From assembly GCA_965206015.1 (NCBI GenBank), contig CBDBIW010000016.1, positions 62,001 through 126,000 on the forward strand: a DNA stretch of 64,000 nucleotides. Reading direction: 5' to 3'. The DNA comes from JAJCYL01 sp965206015 (GTDB taxonomy: Bacteria > Bacteroidota > Bacteroidia > Cytophagales > Cyclobacteriaceae). The notes beneath the pieces were generated by a model that was given only the letters and a program-made list of their open reading frames with translations, had not been told where the DNA came from and ran no database searches. Both the position numbers and the translations under genes were made by a program. Positions 54,447 to 63,642 of the stretch are shown piece after piece. Each line of letters starts with the position of its first letter. Position 1 is the first letter of the stretch.

Positions 54447-55553
54447 ATGTTTACAATTTCAAGAAAATTACCCCTCCTGCTAAGACCTGTCTTCTGCTTT
54501 ATTATACCTCTACTCCTAATTTCATGTGGCGATGACGGAGATGACAATGGCCTGGTAAAACCTTCCGCAGGTAGCGGGTTTTTCATTGTCAATGAAGGCG
54601 GCTTTGGAAATTCCAATACGTCCCTGTCATTTTATTCAATAGAGTCCGGCCAAATAACTAATAATATTTTCCAGTCAACCAATGGAAGGCCTCTTGGTGA
54701 CCAATCTCAATCAATGACTATTCATGGCCACGAGGGGTTCATTGTGGTGCAAAACTCAGCCAAAATTGAAGTAATTGATGTTGATAATTTCGAGAGCATT
54801 GCCACCATTTCAGATCATATTATTAGTCCACGATACTTTGTTGGACTCGATGCCGATAAAGGCTACGTTTCGGATTGGGGCGACGGGTTTTCAGGATCTG
54901 TCCATGTGATTGACCTGACCACCTACAGTGTGACTAAAACAATAAGCACCGGCAATGGAAGTAACGAAATGCTGTTTAGAGGGAATCTCCTGTATGTCGC
55001 CAATGCTGGTGGATTTGGTGTAGCCAATACCATATCAGTTATTGATACTGATACGGATGAAGTGATTAAAACTATTGAAGTCGGGGACAATCCCGGTAAC
55101 CTTGAACTTGACGGTCAAGGCAACATATGGATTCTTGGTCAAGGCTGCCTGAAGTTTGATGCAGACTTTAGCATAGTTGAAACGGAGAGTTCTCATAGCT
55201 GGTTGAGTCAATTAGATGCTGATGACAATATTTCGCTTACCATCGTTTTCGACGGCTTCACTTTTAATACTGCTGCCAATCTGGTGATCAATAATACAAC
55301 TGACAGGATCTTTTTTACTTACGATGGAGCGGTGAGAAATCTCCGTTCAACTGATGGACAAAGTTCTTTCGAGCCATTTATTGAACAAAGTTTATACGGT
55401 CTGGCCCTCGATCCCACTACGGGTAATCTGATAGGTATGGAAGCTCCTGACTTTTCATCCGGAGGAAACATGATGTTTTATGACGAAACCGGGGTTATTA
55501 CAAAATCTGTAACCGCAGGTATTGGTCCTAATAGTGCGATTTATAAGAACTAA
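54447..55553 (+). CDS. btuG: BtuG-like surface lipoprotein (YncE/DUF5074 beta-propeller)
   Basis: 368 residues. The lipobox is LISC with Cys27, followed by acidic residues (GDDGDD) as in surface-exported lipoproteins of Bacteroidota. Repeated propeller blades are visible: FFIVNEGGFGNSNTSLSFY, HGHEGFIVVQNSAKIEVID, YVSDWGDGFSGSVHVIDL, YVANAGGFGVANTISVID, NPGNLELDGQGNIWI. BtuG proteins of Bacteroides are cobalamin-binding propellers that cap BtuB. It starts 11 bp after the BtuB-like gene, under the same riboswitch. Confidence 0.85.
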   Translation: MFTISRKLPLLLRPVFCFIIPLLLISCGDDGDDNGLVKPSAGSGFFIVNEGGFGNSNTSLSFYSIESGQITNNIFQSTNGRPLGDQSQSMTIHGHEGFIVVQNSAKIEVIDVDNFESIATISDHIISPRYFVGLDADKGYVSDWGDGFSGSVHVIDLTTYSVTKTISTGNGSNEMLFRGNLLYVANAGGFGVANTISVIDTDTDEVIKTIEVGDNPGNLELDGQGNIWILGQGCLKFDADFSIVETESSHSWLSQLDADDNISLTIVFDGFTFNTAANLVINNTTDRIFFTYDGAVRNLRSTDGQSSFEPFIEQSLYGLALDPTTGNLIGMEAPDFSSGGNMMFYDETGVITKSVTAGIGPNSAIYKN

Positions 55554-56139
55554 AGTAACTTCCAACGCTTATGAAAGCTTGTTCTTTTCTACCGGCAGTA
55601 ACTCGAATGATTTATGCCGTGGAGCTTCAACATTTGCTCCATGGCATAACCTTCGAATGCCCCCCAAAGGCTTTAGAGGAGAAAAAGGTGTTTTTTGCTG
55701 GATTGATCGCATTGAATGCAAAAATCGTCCACCAAGTAGAAAATTTCAGTAATCCTATCTTCAGATAGCGTCATGTATTTCGTGATTAAGTATTTGAAAT
55801 TCAAAACTTTAAATTTAATCACATTGAAACAGGCACTTAATAAATAAATATTTTGTAAAAGACGGGAAATACTTTCTATGCCTGTATAACCCTGAACTAG
55901 ATGCTAAACAGCTTTGGTTAGCTGAAAATGACCATAAAAGGCTTAAAGGGACTGCAGACACAAACTGGATTAAGCTTGGTAAAACACATAATTAGCACTC
56001 TTATAACTACTAAGAGAAGTGAGTTATTGAGTCAGTCGGTAGCTCACTTCTATTTTATCAGCTTCCTCACAAAAAATTGGAATAATAATGTTCCTGCCTG
56101 CTAAGTTTTAACTTTGATTCTCAAGAAGCAATTGACCAA
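55554..56139 (+). other. Intergenic stretch with possible decayed coding sequence
   Basis: Short frames at 55571-55768 (VELQHLLHGITFECPPKALE and VFFAGLIALNAKIVHQ) and about 55853-55998 (FVKDGKYFLCLYNPELDAKQ, LWLAENDHKRLKGTADTNW) read like protein rather than noise, but neither has a clear start or a family I recognise. I cannot call them genes. A terminator at 56015-56051 and a TAACTTTG -7 box at 56109-56116 complete the stretch. Confidence 0.4.
56015..56051 (+). terminator. Rho-independent terminator
   Basis: Perfect 9-bp stem, AGAAGTGAG (56015-56023) with CTCACTTCT (56043-56051), followed by ATTTTAT. Confidence 0.75.
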
Positions 56140-57447
56140 ATGAAAGCAACCATCTTATTCCTTACAACAGCTTTACTAACATGCCTTTTGAACTTCTCTC
56201 AAGGGCAAGTTTCCCAAATAGAAAAGAAAATCATCCAATCGATAGACAATCACAACGAGGAGGCTGTTGAGCTCTTGAAAGAGATAGTCAATATCAACAG
56301 TGGCTCAATGAATTTTGAAGGGGTCAAAAAGGTTGGAGAAGTCCTCAAAGCCAAGTTTGATGGCTTGGGAATGGAAACCAGGTGGGTTGACGGAACTGCT
56401 TTTAGCAGAGCCGGACATTTAATTGCTCAGCAAAAAGGGAAAGGACCCACCCTCCTGCTAATAGGCCATTTAGATACTGTCTTTGAGCCCACAAGCCCAT
56501 TCCAGGAATTCAAAATGTTGGAAGATAACATCGCCAGTGGCCCTGGCATTGACGACATGAAGGGTGGAGATATTGTTATACTACAAGCAATAATCGCTCT
56601 CAATGAAGTTGGTGCACTTAAAAACATGAATATCATCGTAGTGATGACGGGAGATGAAGAACTGAGCGGGAGGCCTTTGGATTTAGCCCGCAAGGACTTA
56701 ATTGAAGCCGCAAAAAAGGCAGATATAGCTTTGGGTTTTGAGAATGGTGATGGTCAGCCATCCACTGCTAACATATCTCGAAGGAGCTCCTCAGGATGGG
56801 AATTGAAAGTAACTGGTGTTCCAGCTCATTCTTCTCAAATATTCAGAGAGGATATCGGAGTTGGAGCTATTTATGAACTATCAAGAATTCTTTATGGTTT
56901 TTATGAAAATCTGGCAGGTGAAGAATTACTCACCTTCAATCCCGGGATGGTCATTGGAGGTTCGCTTGTGGATCATGATAAAAATATGGATGGTGGAAGT
57001 GCCTACGGAAAGAGCAACATTGTGGCTGAAACAGCCATTTCTACCGGCGATATCAGGTGTATCTCTCCTGAGCAATTGGAGAAGACTCAGAATACAATGA
57101 AAAGAATTGCTTCCCGGAATCTACCTCACACAAGCGCAGAGCTAACGTTTGGTATTGGCTATCCTCCCCTGGCACCCACAGAGGACAATAAGAAACTACT
57201 TAGATATTATTCTTCAGTTAGTGAGGAATTAGGATTTGGTAAAGTGGTTGCGGTCGATCCATTGAAGGCTGGAGCGGCCGACATTTCCTTTACCGCCCCT
57301 TATGTGGACATGGCCATTGACGGCCTGGGTCTTGGTGGCACCAATGACCATACGGTTAATGAAACTGCCGATTTAAGTACACTTCCTTCACAAACTAAGA
57401 GGGCGGCCATTTTAATTTATAGACTAAGTACGGGGAAATATAAATAA
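56140..57447 (+). CDS. M20 family metallopeptidase, exported
   Basis: 435 residues with a signal peptide (LFLTTALLTCLLNFSQG). The metal-site set is complete: His in LIGHLDTVFEP, bridging Asp in GPGIDDMKGGD, the Glu-Glu pair in TGDEELSG, Asp/Glu in LGFENGDG, and the last His in GGTNDHTVNETAD. The dimerisation domain starts near residue 215 (VTGVPAHSSQIFRE). Family members are carboxypeptidases (G2-type) or aminoacylases; the exported location suggests a role in peptide scavenging. Confidence 0.93.
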   Translation: MKATILFLTTALLTCLLNFSQGQVSQIEKKIIQSIDNHNEEAVELLKEIVNINSGSMNFEGVKKVGEVLKAKFDGLGMETRWVDGTAFSRAGHLIAQQKGKGPTLLLIGHLDTVFEPTSPFQEFKMLEDNIASGPGIDDMKGGDIVILQAIIALNEVGALKNMNIIVVMTGDEELSGRPLDLARKDLIEAAKKADIALGFENGDGQPSTANISRRSSSGWELKVTGVPAHSSQIFREDIGVGAIYELSRILYGFYENLAGEELLTFNPGMVIGGSLVDHDKNMDGGSAYGKSNIVAETAISTGDIRCISPEQLEKTQNTMKRIASRNLPHTSAELTFGIGYPPLAPTEDNKKLLRYYSSVSEELGFGKVVAVDPLKAGAADISFTAPYVDMAIDGLGLGGTNDHTVNETADLSTLPSQTKRAAILIYRLSTGKYK

Positions 57448-57552
57448 GTGCTGAGGTTTAAAAGGTTGGAAAGCGTTAAGGTTTAAAGGTTTAAAGTATG
57501 TTGCAAGGTTCAAACTTTCAACTCAGCAACTTTCAACCCTTTTCAACTTTCT

Positions 57553-58452
57553 TCAGACTTCTTTCACAATAAAAAAGCCATCACTTCCTTCTTTCTGGTA
57601 CAGCGGCATAAATATCATGCCATCCATCGGGGAATATAGCGGGCCATAGATTGTGTCTGCTAAGTGGTCACCCTGGGTGATTCCTTGAAAATTCACATAA
57701 CCTGGCTTCATGCGAAAATCTTCGTGCTCCTCTACAGGATGCCTGTAAAACACTTTTACCGAACCTGGAAAACCATTGTTGAAGTTTTTTAATATTTCCC
57801 TGTAGTGATCTTCCCAGGGTTGATCATGCCTTTTGATAGCACCTGCAGCCTTTAGGATTTCCCATATCCCGGCTTCGTGCAATTGAAGTGCCTCAGGTGA
57901 ACCAATTAAACCTCCCTCGAAAGCGAAGGAAACAATCCCCTGTTTGTGATAATAACCGAGCATTGTTCCAGACACATATCGATCAAGGTTAACCACTACA
58001 GGCTGATGCAGTGATTTGACCGCAGGGTGGGTAAATTCATCTTCAGGGATAACAATGAAATTACCATTCTCTGAAGAGGTTGCGTGAAGGTCAATTAAAA
58101 TTTTTAGTGGGTTTTTGGAATAAAAAAATCTATCCAGATGATCTTTTAGTGCTACTAACTCTTCGTCTTCGGCTCGCTGATAATTATTTGACTGGTGAAC
58201 AGACCGCAGCTTTTCGTCTGTCCACGACCGATTGAGGTCAAAATCAAGTGATCGTCTGTTCTGAGCTATAGCCTTCTTATTTCCAAGCAGGCCCAGCAAC
58301 TGGCCATTGAAATCAATCTTGTGTTCTTGCAGCTTACAATAAACCCTATTGAATGCCTCAATTCCTACTTGCTCATTCCCATGCAAGCCAGCCACACAGG
58401 CTATTAATGGGCCTTCTCCCTCTCCATTAATTGACCCCAATATTCTGTTCAT
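57553..58452 (-). CDS. Succinylglutamate desuccinylase/aspartoacylase-family protein
   Basis: 299 residues. The zinc ligands are in AGLHGNEQVG (HxxE) and a later His in ILIDLHATSSENGNF; the catalytic Glu is likely in SFAFEGGLIG. DFDLNRSW supplies the NR substrate contact. This M14-type family removes acyl groups from amino acids. The stop-start distance to the upstream GCS2-CBS gene is 9 bp, so they act in one transcript. Confidence 0.88.
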   Translation of the reverse strand: MNRILGSINGEGEGPLIACVAGLHGNEQVGIEAFNRVYCKLQEHKIDFNGQLLGLLGNKKAIAQNRRSLDFDLNRSWTDEKLRSVHQSNNYQRAEDEELVALKDHLDRFFYSKNPLKILIDLHATSSENGNFIVIPEDEFTHPAVKSLHQPVVVNLDRYVSGTMLGYYHKQGIVSFAFEGGLIGSPEALQLHEAGIWEILKAAGAIKRHDQPWEDHYREILKNFNNGFPGSVKVFYRHPVEEHEDFRMKPGYVNFQGITQGDHLADTIYGPLYSPMDGMIFMPLYQKEGSDGFFIVKEV

Positions 58453-58461
58453 AAATTAATG

Positions 58462-60393
58462 CTATTTTGAGATCACTTCCTTTTTTGCAATATTATTCAG
58501 AATAGTGGTAGTAATATTTAGGAAATTCCCTTCAGTAATTACACCAACTAGCTTTTTATTTTTGACTACTGGCAGGCAGTCAACTTTATTTCTTTTCATC
58601 AAACGAAGTGCATCAACCACCGTTGCTTCAGGAGTTACCACCATTGGGTCGCTAATCATCAGGTCTTTGACAGTCATTGCCTCACTCTTCTTGACTTTTG
58701 ACTTCTTACTGTAATAATTCAGCATGATCTTGTAGGAAATTAGCCCAGTCAGCAGACCTTTTACGTCTTCAACCGGTAAATACTTAATTCCCTGCCAGTT
58801 CATAATGTCTGCCACTAATTCCGGTATATCATCTTCATGTACGGTAAAAATATCCGTGGTCATAAATTCTTCGACCAACATGCTATGGGGAGACCATTCG
58901 CTCATACTTTCCATAGTTGCCAGTTTCCATTCATGAATTGGGATTTTCGCTTTCTCACTGCGAGACATAGCTGCAGTTAATGCTATACAAGCCTCTTCCC
59001 TGGTACCTTCTTTCATCAGGGCACTGTGAGAATCAACTATCCATCGTGTTCCTGTTTGGGATGATTCATTTCTTGCCTCAATAACCCCCAGATATTTATC
59101 TATGTCTTCTTTTTTGATTTTCACCTTTTCCAGGCCTTCCCTGGCGATAGGCAGAAGTTCTTTTTTAATCAACTCGCAGGCACCTGTCTTTTTACTTTTT
59201 ATCCACTTGAACTCAGTTTCAAGGCCATTTCGTGCTGCTGATATGAAATTGCCTTTGGCATTATCAAACTCCATTCGTGAAGTAAGATCTGGATAGTGAT
59301 CTCCAAATGAGTTCATCATGCCCAGCCAGAAAGCGGCATTGGCTACTTCGTCAAGAACAGAAGGTCCTGAGGGCAACGCCCGGTTTTCAATTCGCAGATG
59401 TGGTTTACCGTTTGGGCTAATTCCATAGCAGGGTCTGTTCCAGCGATAAACTGTAGAATTATGTACCATAAGTGAGTTCAGCTTAGGCGTAATTCCCTTA
59501 TCCATTAATTCCATCGCGTCTTCCTGAGAATCAGCCATTAACATTACCCGAAAGCGAACAATATCCTCCTTAAACATGTCAATGACAGAGTTTTTTAGCC
59601 ATCCATTCCCGAATGTGACCCGGGGACTTCGGTCTCTAATATGATCACTGGTGACCCTGGTATCAACCGACTGCTGGAATAAAGCCACGCGTGTCTCACT
59701 CCATAGCCGTTTTCCAAATAGCATTGGAGAGTTTGTGGCCAAGGCAAGAGCCGGAGCGGTTAAAACCTGTGCAATATTGTATTTCTCAGCAAATTCATCC
59801 GGTGTGACTTGCAAATGAACCTGGAATGAAGTGTTGCACGATTCAATCATTGCAGAATCATGCTTGATGTGAAGTTCATCCAAACCCATGATTCGGAGCT
59901 CATAAATCTTACCCCTTAATTTGTTAATTGCCTTTATGAGGGCATGGTATCGTTTGAGTGGTGTTATATTTTCTTCTTCCAAATCGAATTTTCTTATGGT
60001 TGGCAGGATACCTGTCAAAACAAAATCGACATTATGCGATTTTGCTACCTCTTCAAGGTCTTTTAGGCGATCATCAATTTGAGTCTCAAGTGCAGAAAAA
60101 CAATTCGTTTTAAATGCAATAGGATCGAGATTGGCTTCAATGTTGAATTTGGCCAGTTCAGTGGTAAATCTCTTGGAATCAAGTGATTTAAGTAACTCCA
60201 TGGCCTTGGGTGCAGGCTTGTAATGCTGATCAACCAGGCAAATTTCTTGCTCTGCTCCAATGTGCATTTGCCCTGTTTCAAACCAATTCTCATCCAACAT
60301 TCTCTCCATAGCATGAATGTCCTGCAGGAGGCTCCGGGTAAAACTATTTAAATCCTTCTGGCTAGTTACTAATCTGACATTTGCACTTCCCAT
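58462..60393 (-). CDS. Glutamate-cysteine ligase-like (GCS2) protein with two CBS domains
   Basis: 643 residues. The N-terminal ~400 residues are a GCS2-type carboxylate-amine ligase domain: MHIGAEQEICLVDQHYKP, RYHALIKAINKLRG, SCNTSFQVHLQVTPDEFAEKY and PHLRIENRALPSGPS (substrate arginine region). The C-terminus has two CBS domains (about 500-560, MTTDIFTVHEDDIPELVADI; about 580-640, MISDPMVVTPEATVVDALRL, GVITEGNFLNI). CBS pairs bind adenosine nucleotides, so ATP/AMP control of the ligase is inferred. It is transcribed before the AspA/AstE-like gene, possibly making and breaking the same gamma-glutamyl or acyl-amino compound. Confidence 0.88.
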   Translation of the reverse strand: MGSANVRLVTSQKDLNSFTRSLLQDIHAMERMLDENWFETGQMHIGAEQEICLVDQHYKPAPKAMELLKSLDSKRFTTELAKFNIEANLDPIAFKTNCFSALETQIDDRLKDLEEVAKSHNVDFVLTGILPTIRKFDLEEENITPLKRYHALIKAINKLRGKIYELRIMGLDELHIKHDSAMIESCNTSFQVHLQVTPDEFAEKYNIAQVLTAPALALATNSPMLFGKRLWSETRVALFQQSVDTRVTSDHIRDRSPRVTFGNGWLKNSVIDMFKEDIVRFRVMLMADSQEDAMELMDKGITPKLNSLMVHNSTVYRWNRPCYGISPNGKPHLRIENRALPSGPSVLDEVANAAFWLGMMNSFGDHYPDLTSRMEFDNAKGNFISAARNGLETEFKWIKSKKTGACELIKKELLPIAREGLEKVKIKKEDIDKYLGVIEARNESSQTGTRWIVDSHSALMKEGTREEACIALTAAMSRSEKAKIPIHEWKLATMESMSEWSPHSMLVEEFMTTDIFTVHEDDIPELVADIMNWQGIKYLPVEDVKGLLTGLISYKIMLNYYSKKSKVKKSEAMTVKDLMISDPMVVTPEATVVDALRLMKRNKVDCLPVVKNKKLVGVITEGNFLNITTTILNNIAKKEVISK

Positions 60394-60516
60394 AATATTT
60401 TCGATGGTCTAAATACTGTACCAATTAAATATAGCAAATCTACATTGCTATTCTCAGCTGCCATTCCTTTTTCAATCGTATCTAGTTGTATCCTAAAATT
60501 GGTAATTGCGTTTTAT

Positions 60517-60524
60517 TAACTTTG
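60517..60524 (+). promoter_or_regulatory. TAnnTTTG -7 box of the TPR gene
   Basis: TAACTTTG fits the -7 consensus; no TTG at the ideal distance (the nearest give 15- or 28-bp spacers), so only a partial promoter is supported. It leaves a leader of about 85 bp. Confidence 0.4.
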
Positions 60525-60611
60525 CATTCAATTTAAAAAGAAGAAATTTTAATTATAATATTTACCCGGAATTCCGGTTTATTCATCAGACAGTTCGATA
60601 GGGATAAAGTA

Positions 60612-63590
60612 TTGAAACAACTTCCATTAAGCATCTTGTGTTATGCTGTTCTTTTAACAGCTTCAGCGCAAAATTCTTTTCCCGAAACAACTCCAGAAAA
60701 TGAGTTCAACAGGGCAATTGAACATTTCCGTCAAAAGCAATTTATAACTTCAAGATCGATACTCGAGGGTTATCTGGATCGTTACCCGGACCACTATCGA
60801 AATGCTGAAGCAGCATATTACATAGCCTTTAATGCCGTTAATTCAGATCAAAAAGATGCTGAATTTTTGATGAGCACTTTTGTCGCTAGAAACCCTGCGC
60901 ATCCAAAAGCACTTTCAGCGTATTTTGATCTTGGTAATTATTACTTTCAACAAGGGGCTTATAGTAAGGCTACTAACTACTATGAACAGGTCAATTTTAA
61001 GAGTTTGTCAGCAGAATCAGAGTATGAGGGCCAATTTAAATTAGGCTTTTGCTATTATTCTACTAAGAAAGACAATGAAGCCGTTCAGCTTTTTGATCAG
61101 GTATCAAAAAATAGAAATAGCTTCTATGAAGATGCGCTGTATTATTCAGGAATTATTCGATACGGCCGGGGTGATTACAAACAGGCCATTGAAAATCTAC
61201 TTGAGGCTGAAAAAGACAGTAAGTACGAAGATTTAACGCCGGAAATAATTGGTGGGTCCTATTTGAAACTAGGGCAGTATGATGATTTGATAAGGTATAT
61301 AACTGGTTTAGGCCAGATCAAGCTAAAAAGGGAAATTCAACTCCTGACTGCAGAAGCCTATTTTCATAAAGAAGATTATTTCAAAGCCTCTGAATTGTAC
61401 CAACTGGCACTATCTTCAAATCGTGGTAAAGTTCCATCAGTCATCTACTATCATCAGGGATTTTCCGACTATAAAGCTGGTTACGACACCAAGGCCATTG
61501 AAGCATTCAAGGTTGCTGCGTTATCATCAGATACAATAGGTCAGTATAGTTCTTATCATCTTGGAATCCTCTATATCAAGGGAGGCAACAAGCAATTTGC
61601 CCTGAACGCTTTTGAAGAGTCCTCAAAAAATGATTTTAGCCTACCCATTAAAGAGGAATCCTCATTCAGAATCGGTCAACTAAATTACGAGTTGGGTCTG
61701 TTTGCAAATAGTATAAACCAATTGACTGGATTTATTTCAAAATATAGAAATTCATCCTTTCAAGCATTGGCTAATGACTTATTGAGCGACGCCTATTTGA
61801 AGACCAATAATTATGATCTTGCAATTAATCATATAGAAGGCCTACAGGAAAGAAGCCAGGTAGTTAATAAGGTCTATCAACAAGTTACACTATTGAAAGG
61901 AACCCAACTTTTTAATGATAGCCAATTCTCCACTGCCATTGCGATGTTTGACAAGTCACTAAGTACTCCAATTGCTGCTGAATTAAGCGTGGCAGCCAAT
62001 TACTGGAAAGGAGAGTCCTATTCCATAGGCCGAAAATGGGTTGATGCGATTAACGCTTATAGCAAAGTAGTATTCAAGAGAGAATCAATTAGTTCTCCCT
62101 ATTATATAAAAGCCAGATATGGTTTGGGTTATGCCTATTACAACACAAAGGTCTATGATCGGGCAAAAATTCAATTTGCCGAATATTCCAAAGCACTCAA
62201 TGGGTCATATGACCAACCTCAATACCTTGATGCCTTCATTAGACTCGGGGATTGCTATTTCGCAGAGAAGAACTATTCAGCAGCAATTGCCAATTACGAA
62301 AATGCGCTGAGAGGAAGAAGCAAAGACAAAGCGTACATCCACTTGCAACTTGGTCTCAATTACGGATTTCAAGGGAATAACACACAGGCAAAACTTAATT
62401 TTCAGCAGGTACTTGACAATTACAAAGATACGGGAGAAGCTGAGCGTTCAGCCTATCAAATGGCACAACTGGATTTTGAATCGGGCCAATTCAGTGAAGC
62501 CACTACGGAATTTACTGTTCTTATCAAGGATTACCCTGAAAGCAAGCTTGTACCGAATGCTTTAGTAAAAAGAGGCGTTGCTTACTCCAATTTGCAAAAT
62601 TACAATGGGGCAATTGCTGATTACCAAAAGGTATTAAATGATTTTGTCTCTCACGAAGTGGCCAATAGTGCATTGCTCGGCCTTCAGGAAGTAGCATCGA
62701 TTAGCGGTTCCAGTATCGATATTGACACCTATATTGAAAAGTATCGTCAAGCCAATCCAAACGATAACTCTCTCGAGAATATTGAATTCGAATCCGCCAA
62801 AAGTAGATATTTTATGCAGGATTATGACGGGGCTATAACACGTTTCAAATCCTTTAACTCAACCTATCCGGAGAGTAGCATGACTGGAGAAGCACTCTAT
62901 TTCATAGCTGAAGCCTATAACAGGTCAGAGAATGAAACTGAGGCCCTTAGCTATTTTTACAAGGTCCTTGACTTTCCACCAACAAGCTATTTCAATAGAT
63001 CGATCCTGAGGATTGCAGACATTGAATACAAGTTAGCCAATTATTCTTCAGCTATTAAACACTACAATTGGTTGGTTCGGAAATCTCGGAATAAAAGAGA
63101 GACTTATAATGGTCTCGAAGGATTAATGCTTTCGTATGATAAACTTGGTTCACTGGATTCTGTTCAAATGTATGCTAACCAAATTTTAGCTGAAGATCAG
63201 GTGTCGGCAAACGGATTCTCATCTGCCAATTTGTATCTGGGTAAGTCAGCGATATCCAGTGAGAAATATAATGAGGCCAAAAACTACCTGGATCAAACTA
63301 TTGCCATAGCTGACGATGAAAATGCTGCAGAGGCGACCTATCTCGTTGGATTTATACTAAACAAACAATCAAAATATGCCGAGTCGAATGAAATTCTGTT
63401 TGGAATGAATAGTAAATTCTCAATTTATGAGTTATGGCTTGGAAAGAGCTTCCTCCTTATTGCCGACAATTATTTAGCGACAGATGAATTATTTCAGGCT
63501 GAGGCAACATTAAATTCGCTAATTGAGAAATCACCAATTGATGAAATTGTGGCATTAGCGAAGCAAAAATTGGCGATCATCAATGAATGA
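60612..63590 (+). CDS. Long exported TPR protein
   Basis: 992 residues, starting with TTG at 60612, which is placed right before the signal peptide (LPLSILCYAVLLTASAQ); no ATG lies nearby in frame. The rest is about 22-25 tetratricopeptide units (for instance AHPKALSAYFDLGNYYFQQGAYSKATNYYEQV, split here as two units, and VPNALVKRGVAYSNLQNYNG, AIADYQKVL), similar to YbgF/BamD-like periplasmic scaffolds. Family members in Bacteroidota are needed for envelope assembly, but this one has no firm role. The next gene follows after about 50 bp on the same strand. Confidence 0.88.
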   Translation: MKQLPLSILCYAVLLTASAQNSFPETTPENEFNRAIEHFRQKQFITSRSILEGYLDRYPDHYRNAEAAYYIAFNAVNSDQKDAEFLMSTFVARNPAHPKALSAYFDLGNYYFQQGAYSKATNYYEQVNFKSLSAESEYEGQFKLGFCYYSTKKDNEAVQLFDQVSKNRNSFYEDALYYSGIIRYGRGDYKQAIENLLEAEKDSKYEDLTPEIIGGSYLKLGQYDDLIRYITGLGQIKLKREIQLLTAEAYFHKEDYFKASELYQLALSSNRGKVPSVIYYHQGFSDYKAGYDTKAIEAFKVAALSSDTIGQYSSYHLGILYIKGGNKQFALNAFEESSKNDFSLPIKEESSFRIGQLNYELGLFANSINQLTGFISKYRNSSFQALANDLLSDAYLKTNNYDLAINHIEGLQERSQVVNKVYQQVTLLKGTQLFNDSQFSTAIAMFDKSLSTPIAAELSVAANYWKGESYSIGRKWVDAINAYSKVVFKRESISSPYYIKARYGLGYAYYNTKVYDRAKIQFAEYSKALNGSYDQPQYLDAFIRLGDCYFAEKNYSAAIANYENALRGRSKDKAYIHLQLGLNYGFQGNNTQAKLNFQQVLDNYKDTGEAERSAYQMAQLDFESGQFSEATTEFTVLIKDYPESKLVPNALVKRGVAYSNLQNYNGAIADYQKVLNDFVSHEVANSALLGLQEVASISGSSIDIDTYIEKYRQANPNDNSLENIEFESAKSRYFMQDYDGAITRFKSFNSTYPESSMTGEALYFIAEAYNRSENETEALSYFYKVLDFPPTSYFNRSILRIADIEYKLANYSSAIKHYNWLVRKSRNKRETYNGLEGLMLSYDKLGSLDSVQMYANQILAEDQVSANGFSSANLYLGKSAISSEKYNEAKNYLDQTIAIADDENAAEATYLVGFILNKQSKYAESNEILFGMNSKFSIYELWLGKSFLLIADNYLATDELFQAEATLNSLIEKSPIDEIVALAKQKLAIINE

Positions 63591-63642
63591 GCAATGGAAA
63601 TTATTGAAGAACAAGCAAGTTCGGATGCCACTGAAGTAAAGA

